A DNA stretch of 64,000 nt, taken from positions 79,896-143,895 of the forward strand of contig NZ_JARFYM010000015.1 of NCBI RefSeq assembly GCF_030272705.1. Direction: 5' to 3'. This document shows, in pieces, positions 53,295-62,756 of this stretch; position 1 is the stretch's first letter; the number at the start of each line of letters is the position of its first letter. Origin of the DNA: Rhizobium mayense. GTDB taxonomy: Bacteria; Pseudomonadota; Alphaproteobacteria; Rhizobiales; Rhizobiaceae. The notes under the pieces were generated by a model. The model searched no databases. It had not been told where the DNA came from and saw only the letters and a list, made by a program, of their open reading frames with translations. The position numbers were made by a program, and so were the translations under genes.

Positions 53295-54878
53295 ATGCAT
53301 ACCCTGGCTACCAAACCCGGCCTGGACTCGCACCCCACGACGACCGACGCCTATACGGGCGCGGAATTCCTGGAGAGCATCCAGGACGGCCGCGAGATCT
53401 ACATCTACGGCGAGCGCGTCAAGAACGTCACAGAGCATCCGGCGTTCCGCAACTCGGCACGCATGGTCGCCCGCTGGTACGACCGCTTTCATGAAAAGAA
53501 GACCGAGATCGGCGTGCCGACGGATACCGGTTCGGGCAAACTTACGCATCCCTTCTTCCTTGGCTCCAAGACGGCCGAGGACCTGATCAAGTCGCGGGAC
53601 GCGATCGCCGAGCTGCAGAAGGTCTCCTACGGATGGATGGGGCGTTCGCCCGATTACAAAGCATCCTTCCTCGGAACGCTCGGAGCGAACTCCGCCTTCT
53701 ACGGCGAATATGCAGAAAATGCGCGCAACTGGTATGCCCGCACGCAGGAGCGTCTCGACTACTGGAACCACGCGATCGTCAACCCGCCCATCGACCGCGA
53801 CCGGTCGATCGAGGAAGTACGCGACGTCTTCATGCATGTCGACAAGGAGACGGACAAGGGATTGATCGTGTCCGGCGCCAAGGTCGTCGCGACCGGCTCG
53901 GCACTTACGCATTACAATTTCATCGCCCACTACGGCATCCCGATCAAAGACAAGTCCTTCGCGCTCATCTTCACGGCGCCGATGGATTCACCCGGCGTCA
54001 AGCTGATCGCCCGCGCCTCTTACGAATTCAACGCCGCGGCGACCGGCTCGCCCTTCGACTACCCGCTTTCGAGCCGTCTGGACGAGAACGACTCCATTCT
54101 TGTCTTCGACAAGGTTCTGGTGCCGTGGGAGAACATCTTCATCTACGGTGATGTCGACAAGATCAATCAGTTCTTCCCAGGCTCCGGCTTCGTACCGCGC
54201 TTCACGCTGCATGGCCTTACCCGCCTGTCGGTCAAGCTCGATTTCATCGCCGGCCTGTTCTCCATGGCCGTCGAGGCGACGGGCTCGAAGGATTTCCGCG
54301 GCGTCCAGACCGGCGTGGGCGAAGTTATCGCTTGGCGCAATACTTTCCACGCGCTCGGAGATGCGATGGTGAAATCGCCGGTCTCGTGGCAGGGCACCGA
54401 CGGGTTCAACCTGCCGAACCTCAATGCCGGGCTCGCCTACCGTGTGCTGGCGCCGATGGCCTATCCGCGTATCAAGGAGCTGATCGAGCGGCATGTCGCG
54501 AGCGGTCTCATTTATCTGCCGTCGAGCGCCGCGGATTTCGAGAGCGAGGCGATCCGTCCCTATCTCGACCGTTTCGTGCGCGGCTCGAACGGTTATGTGG
54601 CTCTGGATCGCGTCAAGCTGCTGAAACTGCTGTGGGATGCCATCGGCACCGAGTTCGGCGGCCGCCACGAGCTTTACGAGCGCAACTATGCGGGCAATTA
54701 CGAGAATCTCAGAATCGAAACCCTGATGGCGGCGGCCGCCACCGGCGATCTCGCCTCAATGCAGTCTATGGTCAAGGACTGCATGAGCGAATACGACCTT
54801 TCCGGCTGGACGGGTTCCGACCTGATCAATCCTGATGATATCAGCCTCGTTGGCCGCGGCACCGTTCAGGCTGCCTGA
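53295..54878 (+). CDS. FADH2-dependent aromatic monooxygenase, HpaB/TftD type
   Basis: A 527-residue oxygenase of the two-component flavin monooxygenase family (4-hydroxyphenylacetate 3-hydroxylase, chlorophenol and phenol hydroxylases). It shows TGAEFLESIQDGREIYIYGE at the N-terminus, HPAFRNSARMVARWYD, the flavin-site region VVATGSALTHYNFIAHYG, FALIFTAPMDSPGVKL, VPWENIFIYGD and GRHELYERNYAGNYENLR. The ATG at 53295 follows AGGAG. The substrate is not readable from the sequence; phenolic compounds that yield catechol or hydroxyquinol fit the context. It is divergent from FAD synthetase and flavin reductase. A strong terminator follows at 54900. Confidence 0.9.
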   Translation: MHTLATKPGLDSHPTTTDAYTGAEFLESIQDGREIYIYGERVKNVTEHPAFRNSARMVARWYDRFHEKKTEIGVPTDTGSGKLTHPFFLGSKTAEDLIKSRDAIAELQKVSYGWMGRSPDYKASFLGTLGANSAFYGEYAENARNWYARTQERLDYWNHAIVNPPIDRDRSIEEVRDVFMHVDKETDKGLIVSGAKVVATGSALTHYNFIAHYGIPIKDKSFALIFTAPMDSPGVKLIARASYEFNAAATGSPFDYPLSSRLDENDSILVFDKVLVPWENIFIYGDVDKINQFFPGSGFVPRFTLHGLTRLSVKLDFIAGLFSMAVEATGSKDFRGVQTGVGEVIAWRNTFHALGDAMVKSPVSWQGTDGFNLPNLNAGLAYRVLAPMAYPRIKELIERHVASGLIYLPSSAADFESEAIRPYLDRFVRGSNGYVALDRVKLLKLLWDAIGTEFGGRHELYERNYAGNYENLRIETLMAAAATGDLASMQSMVKDCMSEYDLSGWTGSDLINPDDISLVGRGTVQAA

Positions 54879-54899
54879 GGATTTCCGACAAACGAGAAA

Positions 54900-54930
54900 G
54901 ACCGCCGCTATCCGCGGCGGTCTTTTCTTT
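54900..54930 (+). terminator. Rho-independent terminator after the monooxygenase gene
   Basis: A perfect 9-bp GC stem (GACCGCCGC with GCGGCGGTC) has a 5-nt loop TATCC, followed directly by TTTTCTTTT. It starts 21 bp past the stop codon. Confidence 0.92.
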
Positions 54931-54950
54931 TGCCGCGATGCTGCGGCGAT

Positions 54951-55349
54951 TCAGATCGCGTCGTGGGTGCCCATGGCACCATGCGCCGAAATCGATTGCT
55001 CAGGGGCGTTGAATACCGAAGTGGTCAGGAGAACAGCGACGCCGAGGACGCCGTAGTACCATGCGTCGATGCCTGTGAAACCGAACACAGCGACTGCAGC
55101 AAGGAACACTACTCCAACCGCCCGGTCGATCCAAAGGTGGATCGGATAGGGGATTATTTTGATGAGGCCGGTCGGATGGTCGGTCAGTATCGGCAATATG
55201 AGCGCCGCAACACCTGTGATTACGGAAAGCCACATGGCGACTGGACCGCTGTGACCGAGCTTCAAAACGAACGGCGCAACTAAAAGGATAATCGCTACGG
55301 GATAGTCGATGAGATAGGCGTGAATGGATTTAGTGACGAAGCGGAGCAT
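54951..55349 (-). CDS. Small four-helix membrane protein, unknown function
   Basis: A 132-residue protein with four likely membrane segments: PVAIILLVAPFVLKLG, VAMWLSVITGVAALILPIL, AVGVVFLAAVAVFGFTG and YYGVLGVAVLLTTSVF. Short loops hold PYPIHLWIDR. The pattern resembles small SPW-repeat-type membrane proteins, but I am not certain. The ATG at 55347-55349 has GGAGG 7 nt upstream; an extension to 55394 has none. It is convergent with the monooxygenase, sharing the terminator region. Confidence 0.75.
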   Translation of the reverse strand: MLRFVTKSIHAYLIDYPVAIILLVAPFVLKLGHSGPVAMWLSVITGVAALILPILTDHPTGLIKIIPYPIHLWIDRAVGVVFLAAVAVFGFTGIDAWYYGVLGVAVLLTTSVFNAPEQSISAHGAMGTHDAI

Positions 55350-55701
55350 GGCAGGTCCTCCAGGCGCGGTTGACAGGTTTGATCGAATTCGCACCGCTGA
55401 GATACTGGCAGTCGTGGAGCCTAGACCAACTTAGTCCTTCGGCTTGCTCTCCCGAGCGCCAGATATATCGAGTGCGGTACTCGTTGAAATTAGTCTTCTG
55501 CCGAATGGATTAGAAATGCCCACTTGTTATCGATTTCATTCCGCCATCCCGCCACGCTCGAGCCCACCCGCTCATTGATCCGCAACCTCAAAGGCGGCCG
55601 ACGTTCGGCGAAGGGTCTCCGTTTCGATGATGCCATTCCGATCTTCCGGGGTAGGCTGGCAGCCGGAAGAGCGGAGGTCGTCTTGGGAAAGGCGCGATCC
55701 G
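55350..55701. other. Intergenic region without a supported gene
   Basis: About 350 bases between the small membrane protein and the ACT-domain gene. One open frame (55524-55787) overlaps the ACT gene on the other strand, and its sequence is Arg-rich and unlike a protein. No hairpin terminator was recognised. Confidence 0.4.
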
Positions 55702-56109
55702 TTAGGCGACGCGGTGCCCGGCCGCACTTAGGAAGTCAACTGCGGCCGCGGCGTCGCGGCTCCGCACGAGAAAATAGTTCCCGTTGAAAGTGGAGACCGC
55801 GAGCACGCCGATGCCGTTTTCCGACACTGGCTTCACGACCGAGAGTACGCCGGTCTCCCCGAACACGAACGGACCGGCCACCTTGAAACAGGCCCAGTCG
55901 CCCTCGCTCCTTACGTTCCCGGGCACGCGCTCCCTCATGCAGATCACCGACAATTCGTCTTCGCCACGGCTTATGCTGACGAAGCCCTCACCGTCCCCCC
56001 AGGAGGGGATCGGCGCGAGCACTGGGAGCCGAGCGATCGTGTATTCCCCAAACAGTTTCTTCAGCTCAACTGGAGCCACACCGAAATCCTTTCGTCGTGT
56101 CGACGACAT
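55702..56109 (-). CDS. ACT-domain-like protein (CASTOR/ACT_7 type)
   Basis: A 135-residue cytoplasmic protein. The second half reads CFKVAGPFVFGETGVLSVV followed by NGIGVLAVSTFNGNYFLV and ends RDAAAAVDFLSAAGHRV. This is the pattern of the tandem-ACT regulator family (COG3603/ACT_7), whose members are thought to bind amino acids. Start: the ATG at 56107-56109 after GGGGAACGG; an 8-residue in-frame extension is possible. The ligand is unknown and the gene is monocistronic. Confidence 0.78.
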   Translation of the reverse strand: MSSTRRKDFGVAPVELKKLFGEYTIARLPVLAPIPSWGDGEGFVSISRGEDELSVICMRERVPGNVRSEGDWACFKVAGPFVFGETGVLSVVKPVSENGIGVLAVSTFNGNYFLVRSRDAAAAVDFLSAAGHRVA

Positions 56110-56389
56110 AAGCCGTTCCCCGCTATAAAACACTGTCCCTACGCAACTCGTGCGTCCGGAAATCCAAAAGGCGTGTCTCGAACGCGGTATTGTGCTGGTC
56201 CGACATGCTCTTTAACTGCTCCAGCGGGCGTCGCGGTTATCTACCCGTTGGCACGAGCCGGAGCCGACTGCTGTTCTATCTGATCAGCTGGCTTTACCAG
56301 CGAACCTCGGTCGCCCTGACGGCAAACCTGGCCCGGCCGGGCCAGACCGATCCATGTCTAGTTGCGAGGACAAAAGATCGCTCATGCGG

Positions 56390-56596
56390 TTACGCATGGA
56401 AGGATGTGGCTCCGCTTTCCAATTCAAGGAGTAGCGATGTCAGTCGCGCGATTTCGTCCTCGTGCTCCGCCACCCGTCGCGCGATGAGAGTCTCGTCCTG
56501 TCCGGCAGCCGCCAATTCCCTCAACTGTCGCAAGCCGTCTCGCGCAATGGAGATTCGCTCTTCGATCTGAGTTATCGCGTCGGTGACGTCGCTCAT
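56390..56596 (-). CDS. Small coiled-coil protein, unknown function
   Basis: Encodes 68 residues, almost entirely helical with heptad-like spacing (ITQIEERISIARDGLRQL, EDEIARLTSLLLELESG). AAGGA lies 6-7 nt before the ATG at 56594-56596. It has no signal peptide or cysteine. The family is unknown to me. Its clean ribosome site and amphipathic pattern make it a likely real gene. The 280 bases between it and the ACT-domain gene show no gene. Confidence 0.6.
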   Translation of the reverse strand: MSDVTDAITQIEERISIARDGLRQLRELAAAGQDETLIARRVAEHEDEIARLTSLLLELESGATSFHA

Positions 56597-56831
56597 TGTC
56601 GGTCCTTCAGTTGACTATTTAAGCTCGGGACAAGCTACGCTCGCCCGAGTCTTTTTGAGAGCGGCCCCGAGCTCCACCTCTGTGACCGGGGCCAGCGAGC
56701 GAAGAGCATGGCGGCCATGGTCGGCCCGCAATATCCACCTTACGAAGTGCCGGGTGGGGTCGGCAGCCGTTTTAACCGGCCGACGCTGCGGCGGATCGCA
56801 GCGCCGGCACTCAAGTGGCAGCCGCAAGATA

Positions 56832-57272
56832 TTATTGCACCTGCGAAACCAGGGTATCCATCCGCTTTTTGGCCAAGGGGGGCAATTTCGCCTGCTGCGC
56901 TGAGGCCTGGTTCACCGGTGTGTTGCCGACCTCAATCAGGCCGACCATTCCCATTCCAAAATGAGGCATACAGCGATAGCCGTAGAGCCCGGGTTGCTGA
57001 AAAGTTACATCCACGGCGTGGGAAATGGCGCCCTTCAGCGGCGCTGCTCCGTCCGGAAGCATGCCGGGTATCGTATCGACATTGTGCCCTTTATCGACTG
57101 GCATGAAATGCACCGTGTCGCCCGGCTGAATATGCAGGAAAGCGGGCTCGAACGTCATCGCCTGTCCATCACTGCCCTTGTTCAACATTTTGACCTCGTA
57201 CTCGGCGGCTCGGGCTCCTGCAGGAATGAAGATCGAGAGCGCCAGAAGCACGGTGACACTGAGGTTTTTCAT
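56832..57272 (-). CDS. Pseudoazurin (periplasmic blue copper protein)
   Basis: A 146-residue type-1 copper electron carrier. The signal peptide covers residues 1-22 (VTVLLALSIFIPAGARA). The cupredoxin domain begins EYEVKMLNKGSDGQAMTFEP. The copper ligands are visible as His in DKGHNVDT, Cys and His in YRCMPHFGMGM, and Met in the same loop. Pseudoazurins feed nitrite or nitrous-oxide reductases or other periplasmic oxidoreductases; none lies in the window. The C-terminal extension (AQQAKLPPLAKKRMDTLV) is typical. Start: the ATG at 57270-57272 has AAGGA upstream, and a longer open frame lacks one. Confidence 0.92.
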   Translation of the reverse strand: MKNLSVTVLLALSIFIPAGARAAEYEVKMLNKGSDGQAMTFEPAFLHIQPGDTVHFMPVDKGHNVDTIPGMLPDGAAPLKGAISHAVDVTFQQPGLYGYRCMPHFGMGMVGLIEVGNTPVNQASAQQAKLPPLAKKRMDTLVSQVQ

Positions 57273-57428
57273 TTTCGGTTCCTTCGTTGCTGGGGTGGAT
57301 AAATATGACTTGCTGAGGGGGTGAGGCGTTGCGGGATCGATCAGAACACCGCTGACAAATGGAAGAAGCGTGCGTCCATCGCCGACCTTCCGACTGATCG
57401 GAAAGAGCCATGTCAACGGCTCTGTCGA

Positions 57429-58904
57429 CTACCGGCGATCGTACCGGACCGTCGGTGTCTGCATTGCAAGCAGTTCCTCGGCGAATGTGGGATGCACGGC
57501 CATGGTCGACATGAAGTCCGCCCGGGTCGCGCCGCTTTCCAATGCGATTGACAGGACTTGGATCAGCTCGCTTGCGTCTTCGGCGAAGAGATGTACGCCG
57601 AGAATGCGGTCACTCTCGCCGTCGACCACCAGCTTGAGCAGCGCGATCTCGCAGTCTCTTGTTACACCCGCCGCCAGCGGGCGGACGCGTGCTTTGTAGA
57701 CGTCGACGACAGCATATTCGGCGCGCGCCTCCAGCTCTGTCAGTCCGACCGTTCCGATCTCCGGGCTTGAGAATACGGCCGTCGGCACATTGGCGTAGTC
57801 GACCTGCCAGGGCTTGCCCCCAAAGACGCTGTCGGCGAAGGCGTGGCCTTCGCGGATCGCCACCGGCGTCAGGTTGACTTGGTTCGAGACGTCGCCGACG
57901 GCGAAGATACTGGGAACGCTGGTGCGCGAGTTCGCGTCGACGATGATTGCACCTTTCTCATCCGTCTTCACGCCGACACGGTCTAATCCAAGCCCGATGG
58001 TGTTGGGTGTCCGCCCGAACGCCAGCAGCACCTGATCGGCCTTGAGGCGTGCGCCTTGCTCGGTGACGACATCGATTGTGGCCGGCTTTTGTCCGTCTCC
58101 GTCCACCTTTCCGGACGCCAGGCGCTTGATGCTGTCGCCCAGCAGGATCTTGATCCCGCGATTTGTGTAGGACGCCGCTATCGCTTGACGCACGTCTTCG
58201 TCGAATCCTCGCAAGACATTGCTTCCGCGACAGACGATCGTGACGTCACTGCCAAGCGCCGCGAACAATCCCGCGAACTCCACCGCGATGTAGCCGGCGC
58301 CGCCGATGACGAGGCGTCGCGGCAACACCTTGAGGTCGAAGGCCGTGTCAGAGGTAATGCCCAACTCCATGCCCTCGAATGGCGGAAGCTCGGGCTTTGC
58401 GCCAGTCGCAATCAAGATGATGCGAGCTCGGACGCTGCGGCCGTCGGCGAGGCGTACTGTGTGTGCGTCCTCCAGCATTGCGCGCGAATGGACAACCTCG
58501 ACACCCGCCTTGGATTGCCCCTGCGCATACAGGCCCTCGAGACGCGCGATTTCCTTGTCCTTGGCCGCCACCAGCGAAGGCCACTCGAAACTGGGAGGCG
58601 AGATCTTCCAGCCGAAGTCCGCCGCCTCGTCGAGCGCGTCGCCAAAACGGCTCGCGTAGACAAAGAGCTTCTTGGGCACGCAACCCCTGATGACGCATGT
58701 CCCACCCAGGCGGGACTCCTCCGCGAGCATTACGCGAGCGCCGTGGCTCGCGGCGACGCGCGCTGCGCGAATCCCACCGGATCCCCCGCCGATCACGAAA
58801 AGATCAGCGTCGAATTTGAGTGACGGCGCTTCTCGCGATGCGGGATTCTCTGCAGACGATGAGGGCAGGTCCGCGAGCCTCTGTTCGGAGTCTAAGTTGT
58901 TCAC
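57429..58904 (-). CDS. gor: Glutathione-disulfide reductase
   Basis: A 491-residue flavoprotein reducing GSSG with NADPH. FAD motif VIGGGSGGIRAARVAA; redox disulfide GGTCVIRGCVPKKL (about Cys77 and Cys82); NADPH-domain motifs IGGAGYIAVEFAG and CRGSNVLRGFD, whose Arg suits NADPH; and a C-terminal HPTFAEELL with the catalytic His. An N-terminal extension of about 33 polar residues (MNNLDSEQRLADLPSS) precedes the usual beginning. The start is GTG at 58902-58904 behind GGAACC; a later start just before the FAD motif is not excluded. The call is firm at family level. Confidence 0.93.
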   Translation of the reverse strand: MNNLDSEQRLADLPSSSAENPASREAPSLKFDADLFVIGGGSGGIRAARVAASHGARVMLAEESRLGGTCVIRGCVPKKLFVYASRFGDALDEAADFGWKISPPSFEWPSLVAAKDKEIARLEGLYAQGQSKAGVEVVHSRAMLEDAHTVRLADGRSVRARIILIATGAKPELPPFEGMELGITSDTAFDLKVLPRRLVIGGAGYIAVEFAGLFAALGSDVTIVCRGSNVLRGFDEDVRQAIAASYTNRGIKILLGDSIKRLASGKVDGDGQKPATIDVVTEQGARLKADQVLLAFGRTPNTIGLGLDRVGVKTDEKGAIIVDANSRTSVPSIFAVGDVSNQVNLTPVAIREGHAFADSVFGGKPWQVDYANVPTAVFSSPEIGTVGLTELEARAEYAVVDVYKARVRPLAAGVTRDCEIALLKLVVDGESDRILGVHLFAEDASELIQVLSIALESGATRADFMSTMAVHPTFAEELLAMQTPTVRYDRR

Positions 58905-59148
58905 GTTGGTTCCAATCGGTTCATATCAAGTGCCGGCTAAGCATTCCCCTTGCATCCCGCCATGAGATGGAGGGGTAGGTCATTCTCGGGGCTTCTGGGC
59001 TTGCACGTCGGCGTTTGCGGCAGGGCTTCGGGCTTACGGCATCCCATTCCGGACTTTCCGTGTCGTGCCTGGCGCGATCCGGGTTCACCGGGCTGAGGGT
59101 CGGCCCGATCGAACGCGGGAATACGAGGCGCCTCGCGACAGGCCCTGT

Positions 59149-59472
59149 CTAGACGTTCGGCTTAGCCTCGACGGAGTGCCGCGCAACCGCCGCAATCTTC
59201 TCGGGCAGGATACCGAAAAAGGATACGTCCGACCCGAGCGCCGCGACGAACAGGCTCTCGGCGCCGCTAAGGTTGCGCCGCAACTCGGCGCTGATCTCGC
59301 CGGCGCTCAGTTGGGATTCGACAAACCAGGTGTCGGTACGAAACTCAACCACGTCATCGCCGAGCCGCACGAGCTCTCGCTGGATGTCGTTGTAGTTACA
59401 CATGTATCCCCGATTGATGTCGGACTGGAGCAATACCAGGAAAGTAGTCTTCTCATTGTGTGACGGACGCAT
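59149..59472 (-). CDS. Conserved-looking 107-residue protein, unknown function
   Basis: Encodes a soluble protein starting MRPSHNEKTTFLVLLQSDIN, then GYMCNYNDIQRELVRLG, VEFRTDTWFVESQLSAGEIS and a helical C-terminal half (EKIAAVARHSVEAKPNV). The ATG at 59470-59472 has AGGAGG 7 nt upstream, a strong site; a longer frame to 59568 reads basic, unlikely sequence. It has alpha/beta character and a single Cys. I do not recognise the family. It stands alone between gor and the DUF1993 gene. Confidence 0.65.
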   Translation of the reverse strand: MRPSHNEKTTFLVLLQSDINRGYMCNYNDIQRELVRLGDDVVEFRTDTWFVESQLSAGEISAELRRNLSGAESLFVAALGSDVSFFGILPEKIAAVARHSVEAKPNV

Positions 59473-59647
59473 TCGACGCCTCCTTTGATAAGTTGTTTTT
59501 TCTGGCACCTGGTCTAGTTTGTCGCCCCGCAGGCCCGGCAGCACGGTCTTGATCGGCCGGTAAGGCACAAGATCCCCAAGCGTCGGACGGGCGGATTTTC
59601 AGATCGCGCCTCTAGCGGCGTGGCCCGCCATTCGACGCTGTAGACGC

Positions 59648-60181
59648 TCACGAGTATCCGCCCGGATTTTCCATATTGAGCCATCCGAGGTAGTCTCGCT
59701 TGCCCACACGCGCGCCGAGATGCCGGAGGATGTCGTGCGCCGTGGCGACGTGAAAGTAGAAGTCGGGGATCACCAGGTAAAAAATGTAGTCGGCGCCGCC
59801 GAACCAGCCACGGACAATAGGTGGCGTGATCTCGTATGTGCGAGATTCCGCTCCGCTGAGCTGCTCAGGCGTTATCGAGTGCAGGAATGAACGAACGCCT
59901 GTCACGCGGGCTTTGAGGGCGGTATAAGTCTGCTCGACGTCAAGGGGCGCAGTGGGATCCCGGCCAATGAGGAACGACATGTGTCGTTCCACCTTATTTG
60001 CGACCACGCTAAACTGTTCTCCGAAGGTCAGCATGTCAGGCGCGAGCCGCGCGCGCAACACTTCGCCGAGCTGGAGGCCCTTTTCTTCCTCAAACGCCTT
60101 GCCGTGGTCGAGATAGGTATCCAGCACGGCAAAACCGTGTGCCATGCCGGGAATAATGGTGTCGAAGACACTGAAACTCAT
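59648..60181 (-). CDS. DUF1993 family protein
   Basis: A 177-residue helical-bundle protein of the DUF1993 type (related in fold to DinB-like proteins). It shows FDTIIPGMAHGFAVLDTYLD, LAPDMLTFGEQFSVVANKVE, the central RSFLHSITPEQLSGAE and the end PDFYFHVATAHDILRHLGA with KRDYLGWL. It has no signal peptide, and function is unknown. Start: the ATG at 60179-60181 follows AAGGAATCTGGCA; the open frame continues upstream to 60358 with unrelated basic sequence. Confidence 0.85.
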   Translation of the reverse strand: MSFSVFDTIIPGMAHGFAVLDTYLDHGKAFEEEKGLQLGEVLRARLAPDMLTFGEQFSVVANKVERHMSFLIGRDPTAPLDVEQTYTALKARVTGVRSFLHSITPEQLSGAESRTYEITPPIVRGWFGGADYIFYLVIPDFYFHVATAHDILRHLGARVGKRDYLGWLNMENPGGYS

Positions 60182-60710
60182 TGCCAGATTCCTTCTGAAA
60201 TCAAAGCCATCACGGTCATTCTCGCTTCCCGTGGAAACATTGAAAAATCCTCTAGATGGCTTTTGCCCGCGCTGGCGGCGTGTTCGAGGCCTCAGTGTAG
60301 GATTGGCTGTCGGGCCACGCCAATAACCGATGGAGATGGTTTCCATTCCCGCCGCCAACCGACAGCAACGAGGCTATGCGAGACTCCGGGGCGATAATCT
60401 TTTAGAATTGCTTGGAAACGTGCCGCGAACAGATCTCGGGCGGCGACTCGAGAGCGCCGTTGAGGGCTTTTTTTTCAGGAAAAGATTGGCGCGTTCGAAA
60501 CAGGCGTAGAATTGGTTATCGGATCTATTCCAACGTTTCATTGGCCCGGCTTCGCCCGATTGGCTTTGCTGGAATGCCGCCTGCCTCGAGCTTGTGCATA
60601 TCGTTGATAACGCGATCAGGTAAGAGCGAGAGCCCGCGGCCACATCGACGACAAGCCAAATGAATGCCGGGCTTGCATTACCGAACACCATCTCAAAGAA
60701 GGCTCAGACC
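60182..60710. other. Longest non-coding stretch, between DUF1993 and transketolase
   Basis: About 530 bases between divergent genes. Open frames here (for example 60374-60691 on the minus strand) are Ser/Arg-rich without ribosome sites and do not look like proteins. A short plus-strand stretch ending ACLELVHIVDNAIR then stop (about 60577-60621) has coding character and may be the tail of a lost gene. The transketolase promoter should lie here. Confidence 0.4.
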
Positions 60711-62756
60711 ATGCCGACTGATGTAACGAGCGGACAGCCCAAAAAATTTCCGGCCCCACGGGATCCACTGCTGCGCGATATGGCCAACTGCATTCGGTTC
60801 ATCGCCGCCGACGCCGTCCAGAACGCGAAGAGTGGGCACCCGGGCATGCCCATGGGAATGGCGGACATCGCGACCGTGCTGTTCCGCGACTTCATGAAAT
60901 TTGACCCCAAGAACCCTTCCTGGCCAGACCGGGACAGATTCGTCATCTCCAATGGACACGGCTGCCTTCTGCTCTACAGCCTCCTTTACCTGACGGGATA
61001 CGAAGGCATCACGATGGACGACATGCGAAGGTTCCGACAGGTCGACAGCAAGACACCCGGACACCCCGAGTACTGGCACATCCCGGGCATTGAGACGACA
61101 ACGGGGCCTCTTGGCCAGGGGGTAGGGAATGCTGTCGGCTTTGCCATCGCCGAACGCGTGCTCAACGCGACCTTCGGGGACGGCCTGCAAGACCATTTTA
61201 CCTACGTTTTCATGGGGGACGGCTGTCTGATGGAAGGCATCAGCCAGGAGGCCATTTCGCTTGCAGGTCACCTGAAGCTCGGCAAGCTGATCGCGTTCTT
61301 CGACAATAATGCCGTCACGATCGACGGCCCAACTTCGCTTGCGGTCTCCGACGACCAAGCCGCTCGGTTTGCCGGGTCAAACTGGCACGTCCAGGAAATC
61401 GACGGGCACGACACCGATGCGATCAGGGAGGCCATACGCAATGCTCAGGCGGTTACGGATCGTCCGTCGCTCATTTCATGCAAGACCGTCATCGGCTTCG
61501 GGTTCCCGACGATCTCCGGGACGCGCAAGGCGCATAGCGACACGCCGGGCGAGGACGAAGTCTCCGGTGCCCGCGAGTTGCTCGGATGGAATTCCAAGCC
61601 TTTCGAAATTCCGGAACCGCTGATTGACGCGTGGCGCGCTGTCGGAGCGAGGGGAGAAGCGGTGCGGCAGCAATGGCTGAACCGATTGGAGACCTCCCCC
61701 ATTCCAGTCAAAATCGACTTCGAGCGTCGAATGCACGGGCTGTTGCCGATACAGTGGCGGACGGCAATCGCGCAAGCCCTCGATGAGATGAGCGGTACGG
61801 ATACCGAGATGGCGACCCGCAAGGCGAGCGGCTTGGTCCTCGAGCACTTGACCGCCGTGATGCCTGAACTGATTGGCGGGTCAGCCGACTTGACCCCATC
61901 CAACAACGTGAAGACGAACAGCCAGAAGGAAATTGAACCGGGGAAATTCTCGGGTTCGTACCTCCACTATGGCGTGCGCGAGCATGGTATGGCTGCGGCG
62001 ATGAACGGGATCGCCCTGCATGGCGGCCTGCGGCCCTATGGCGGAACATTTCTGGCATTTTCGGATTATTGCAGGCCCAGCATCCGGTTGGCCGCGCTGA
62101 TGCGCGCGCCGACTGTATTCGTCATGACGCACGACTCGATTGGCCTCGGCGAGGACGGCCCGACGCACCAGCCTGTCGAGCAACTGAGCGCCCTCAAAGC
62201 CATTCCCCACCTTGCGGTGTTCCGGCCCGCCGACGGCATCGAAACAGCTGAGTGCTGGCAAGCGATCCTCGAGCGCAAGGAAGGCCCATCGCTGATCGCG
62301 CTCTCCAGGCAGAACCTGCCGCCGGTCCGCCGTGACCATTCCCAGGGGAATAAGTCGGCGAAAGGGGCCTACGTGATCCTGGAAGCAGACGGCGAGGAGC
62401 CCGTGGTCACCCTCCTTTCCGCGGGATCGGAGCTTCATCTGGCGACGGAAGCCCATGAGATCCTTCAGGAGGAGGGAGTGCCTACTCGCGTAATCTCCAT
62501 GCCATGCAGACTGTTATTCGAGCAGCAACCTGAGGAGTACAGGCGCGCAGTCCTCGGAAATTCCGGGATCAGGGTAGCGGTAGAGGCGGGAATCCGAGAC
62601 TCCTGGGACCGGTATATCGGCGAAAGCGGCTACTTTGTCGGTCTCACCGAATTCGGTGCGTCAGGCAAGGCGAAAGACGTCTTCGAGAAGTTTGGTATCA
62701 CGACCGAAGCCATTGTGCGAATGGCCCACCACGGTATCTCGCAGCACAAGCTGTGA
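60711..62756 (+). CDS. tkt: Transketolase
   Basis: A 681-residue thiamine-diphosphate enzyme of the pentose-phosphate pathway. N-domain: RFIAADAVQNAKSGHPGMPMGMAD, quoted here by its ends (RFIAAD, GHPGMPMGMAD). Thiamine-diphosphate motif GDGCLMEGISQEA to NNAVTIDG; middle domain GGSADLTPSNNV, YGVREHGMAAAMNG and MTHDSIGLGEDGPTHQPVEQ with the catalytic His; C-terminal domain GIRDSWDRYIG. Start: the ATG at 60711 follows AAGAAGG; an ATG at 60660 is in frame but lacks a site. As it lies away from other pentose or Calvin genes, it may be an accessory copy. Confidence 0.93.
   Translation: MPTDVTSGQPKKFPAPRDPLLRDMANCIRFIAADAVQNAKSGHPGMPMGMADIATVLFRDFMKFDPKNPSWPDRDRFVISNGHGCLLLYSLLYLTGYEGITMDDMRRFRQVDSKTPGHPEYWHIPGIETTTGPLGQGVGNAVGFAIAERVLNATFGDGLQDHFTYVFMGDGCLMEGISQEAISLAGHLKLGKLIAFFDNNAVTIDGPTSLAVSDDQAARFAGSNWHVQEIDGHDTDAIREAIRNAQAVTDRPSLISCKTVIGFGFPTISGTRKAHSDTPGEDEVSGARELLGWNSKPFEIPEPLIDAWRAVGARGEAVRQQWLNRLETSPIPVKIDFERRMHGLLPIQWRTAIAQALDEMSGTDTEMATRKASGLVLEHLTAVMPELIGGSADLTPSNNVKTNSQKEIEPGKFSGSYLHYGVREHGMAAAMNGIALHGGLRPYGGTFLAFSDYCRPSIRLAALMRAPTVFVMTHDSIGLGEDGPTHQPVEQLSALKAIPHLAVFRPADGIETAECWQAILERKEGPSLIALSRQNLPPVRRDHSQGNKSAKGAYVILEADGEEPVVTLLSAGSELHLATEAHEILQEEGVPTRVISMPCRLLFEQQPEEYRRAVLGNSGIRVAVEAGIRDSWDRYIGESGYFVGLTEFGASGKAKDVFEKFGITTEAIVRMAHHGISQHKL

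Noticed and set aside
60374..60691. Minus-strand frame upstream of transketolase
   Set aside because: There is no ribosome site, the composition is Ser/Arg-rich, and it covers the expected tkt promoter.
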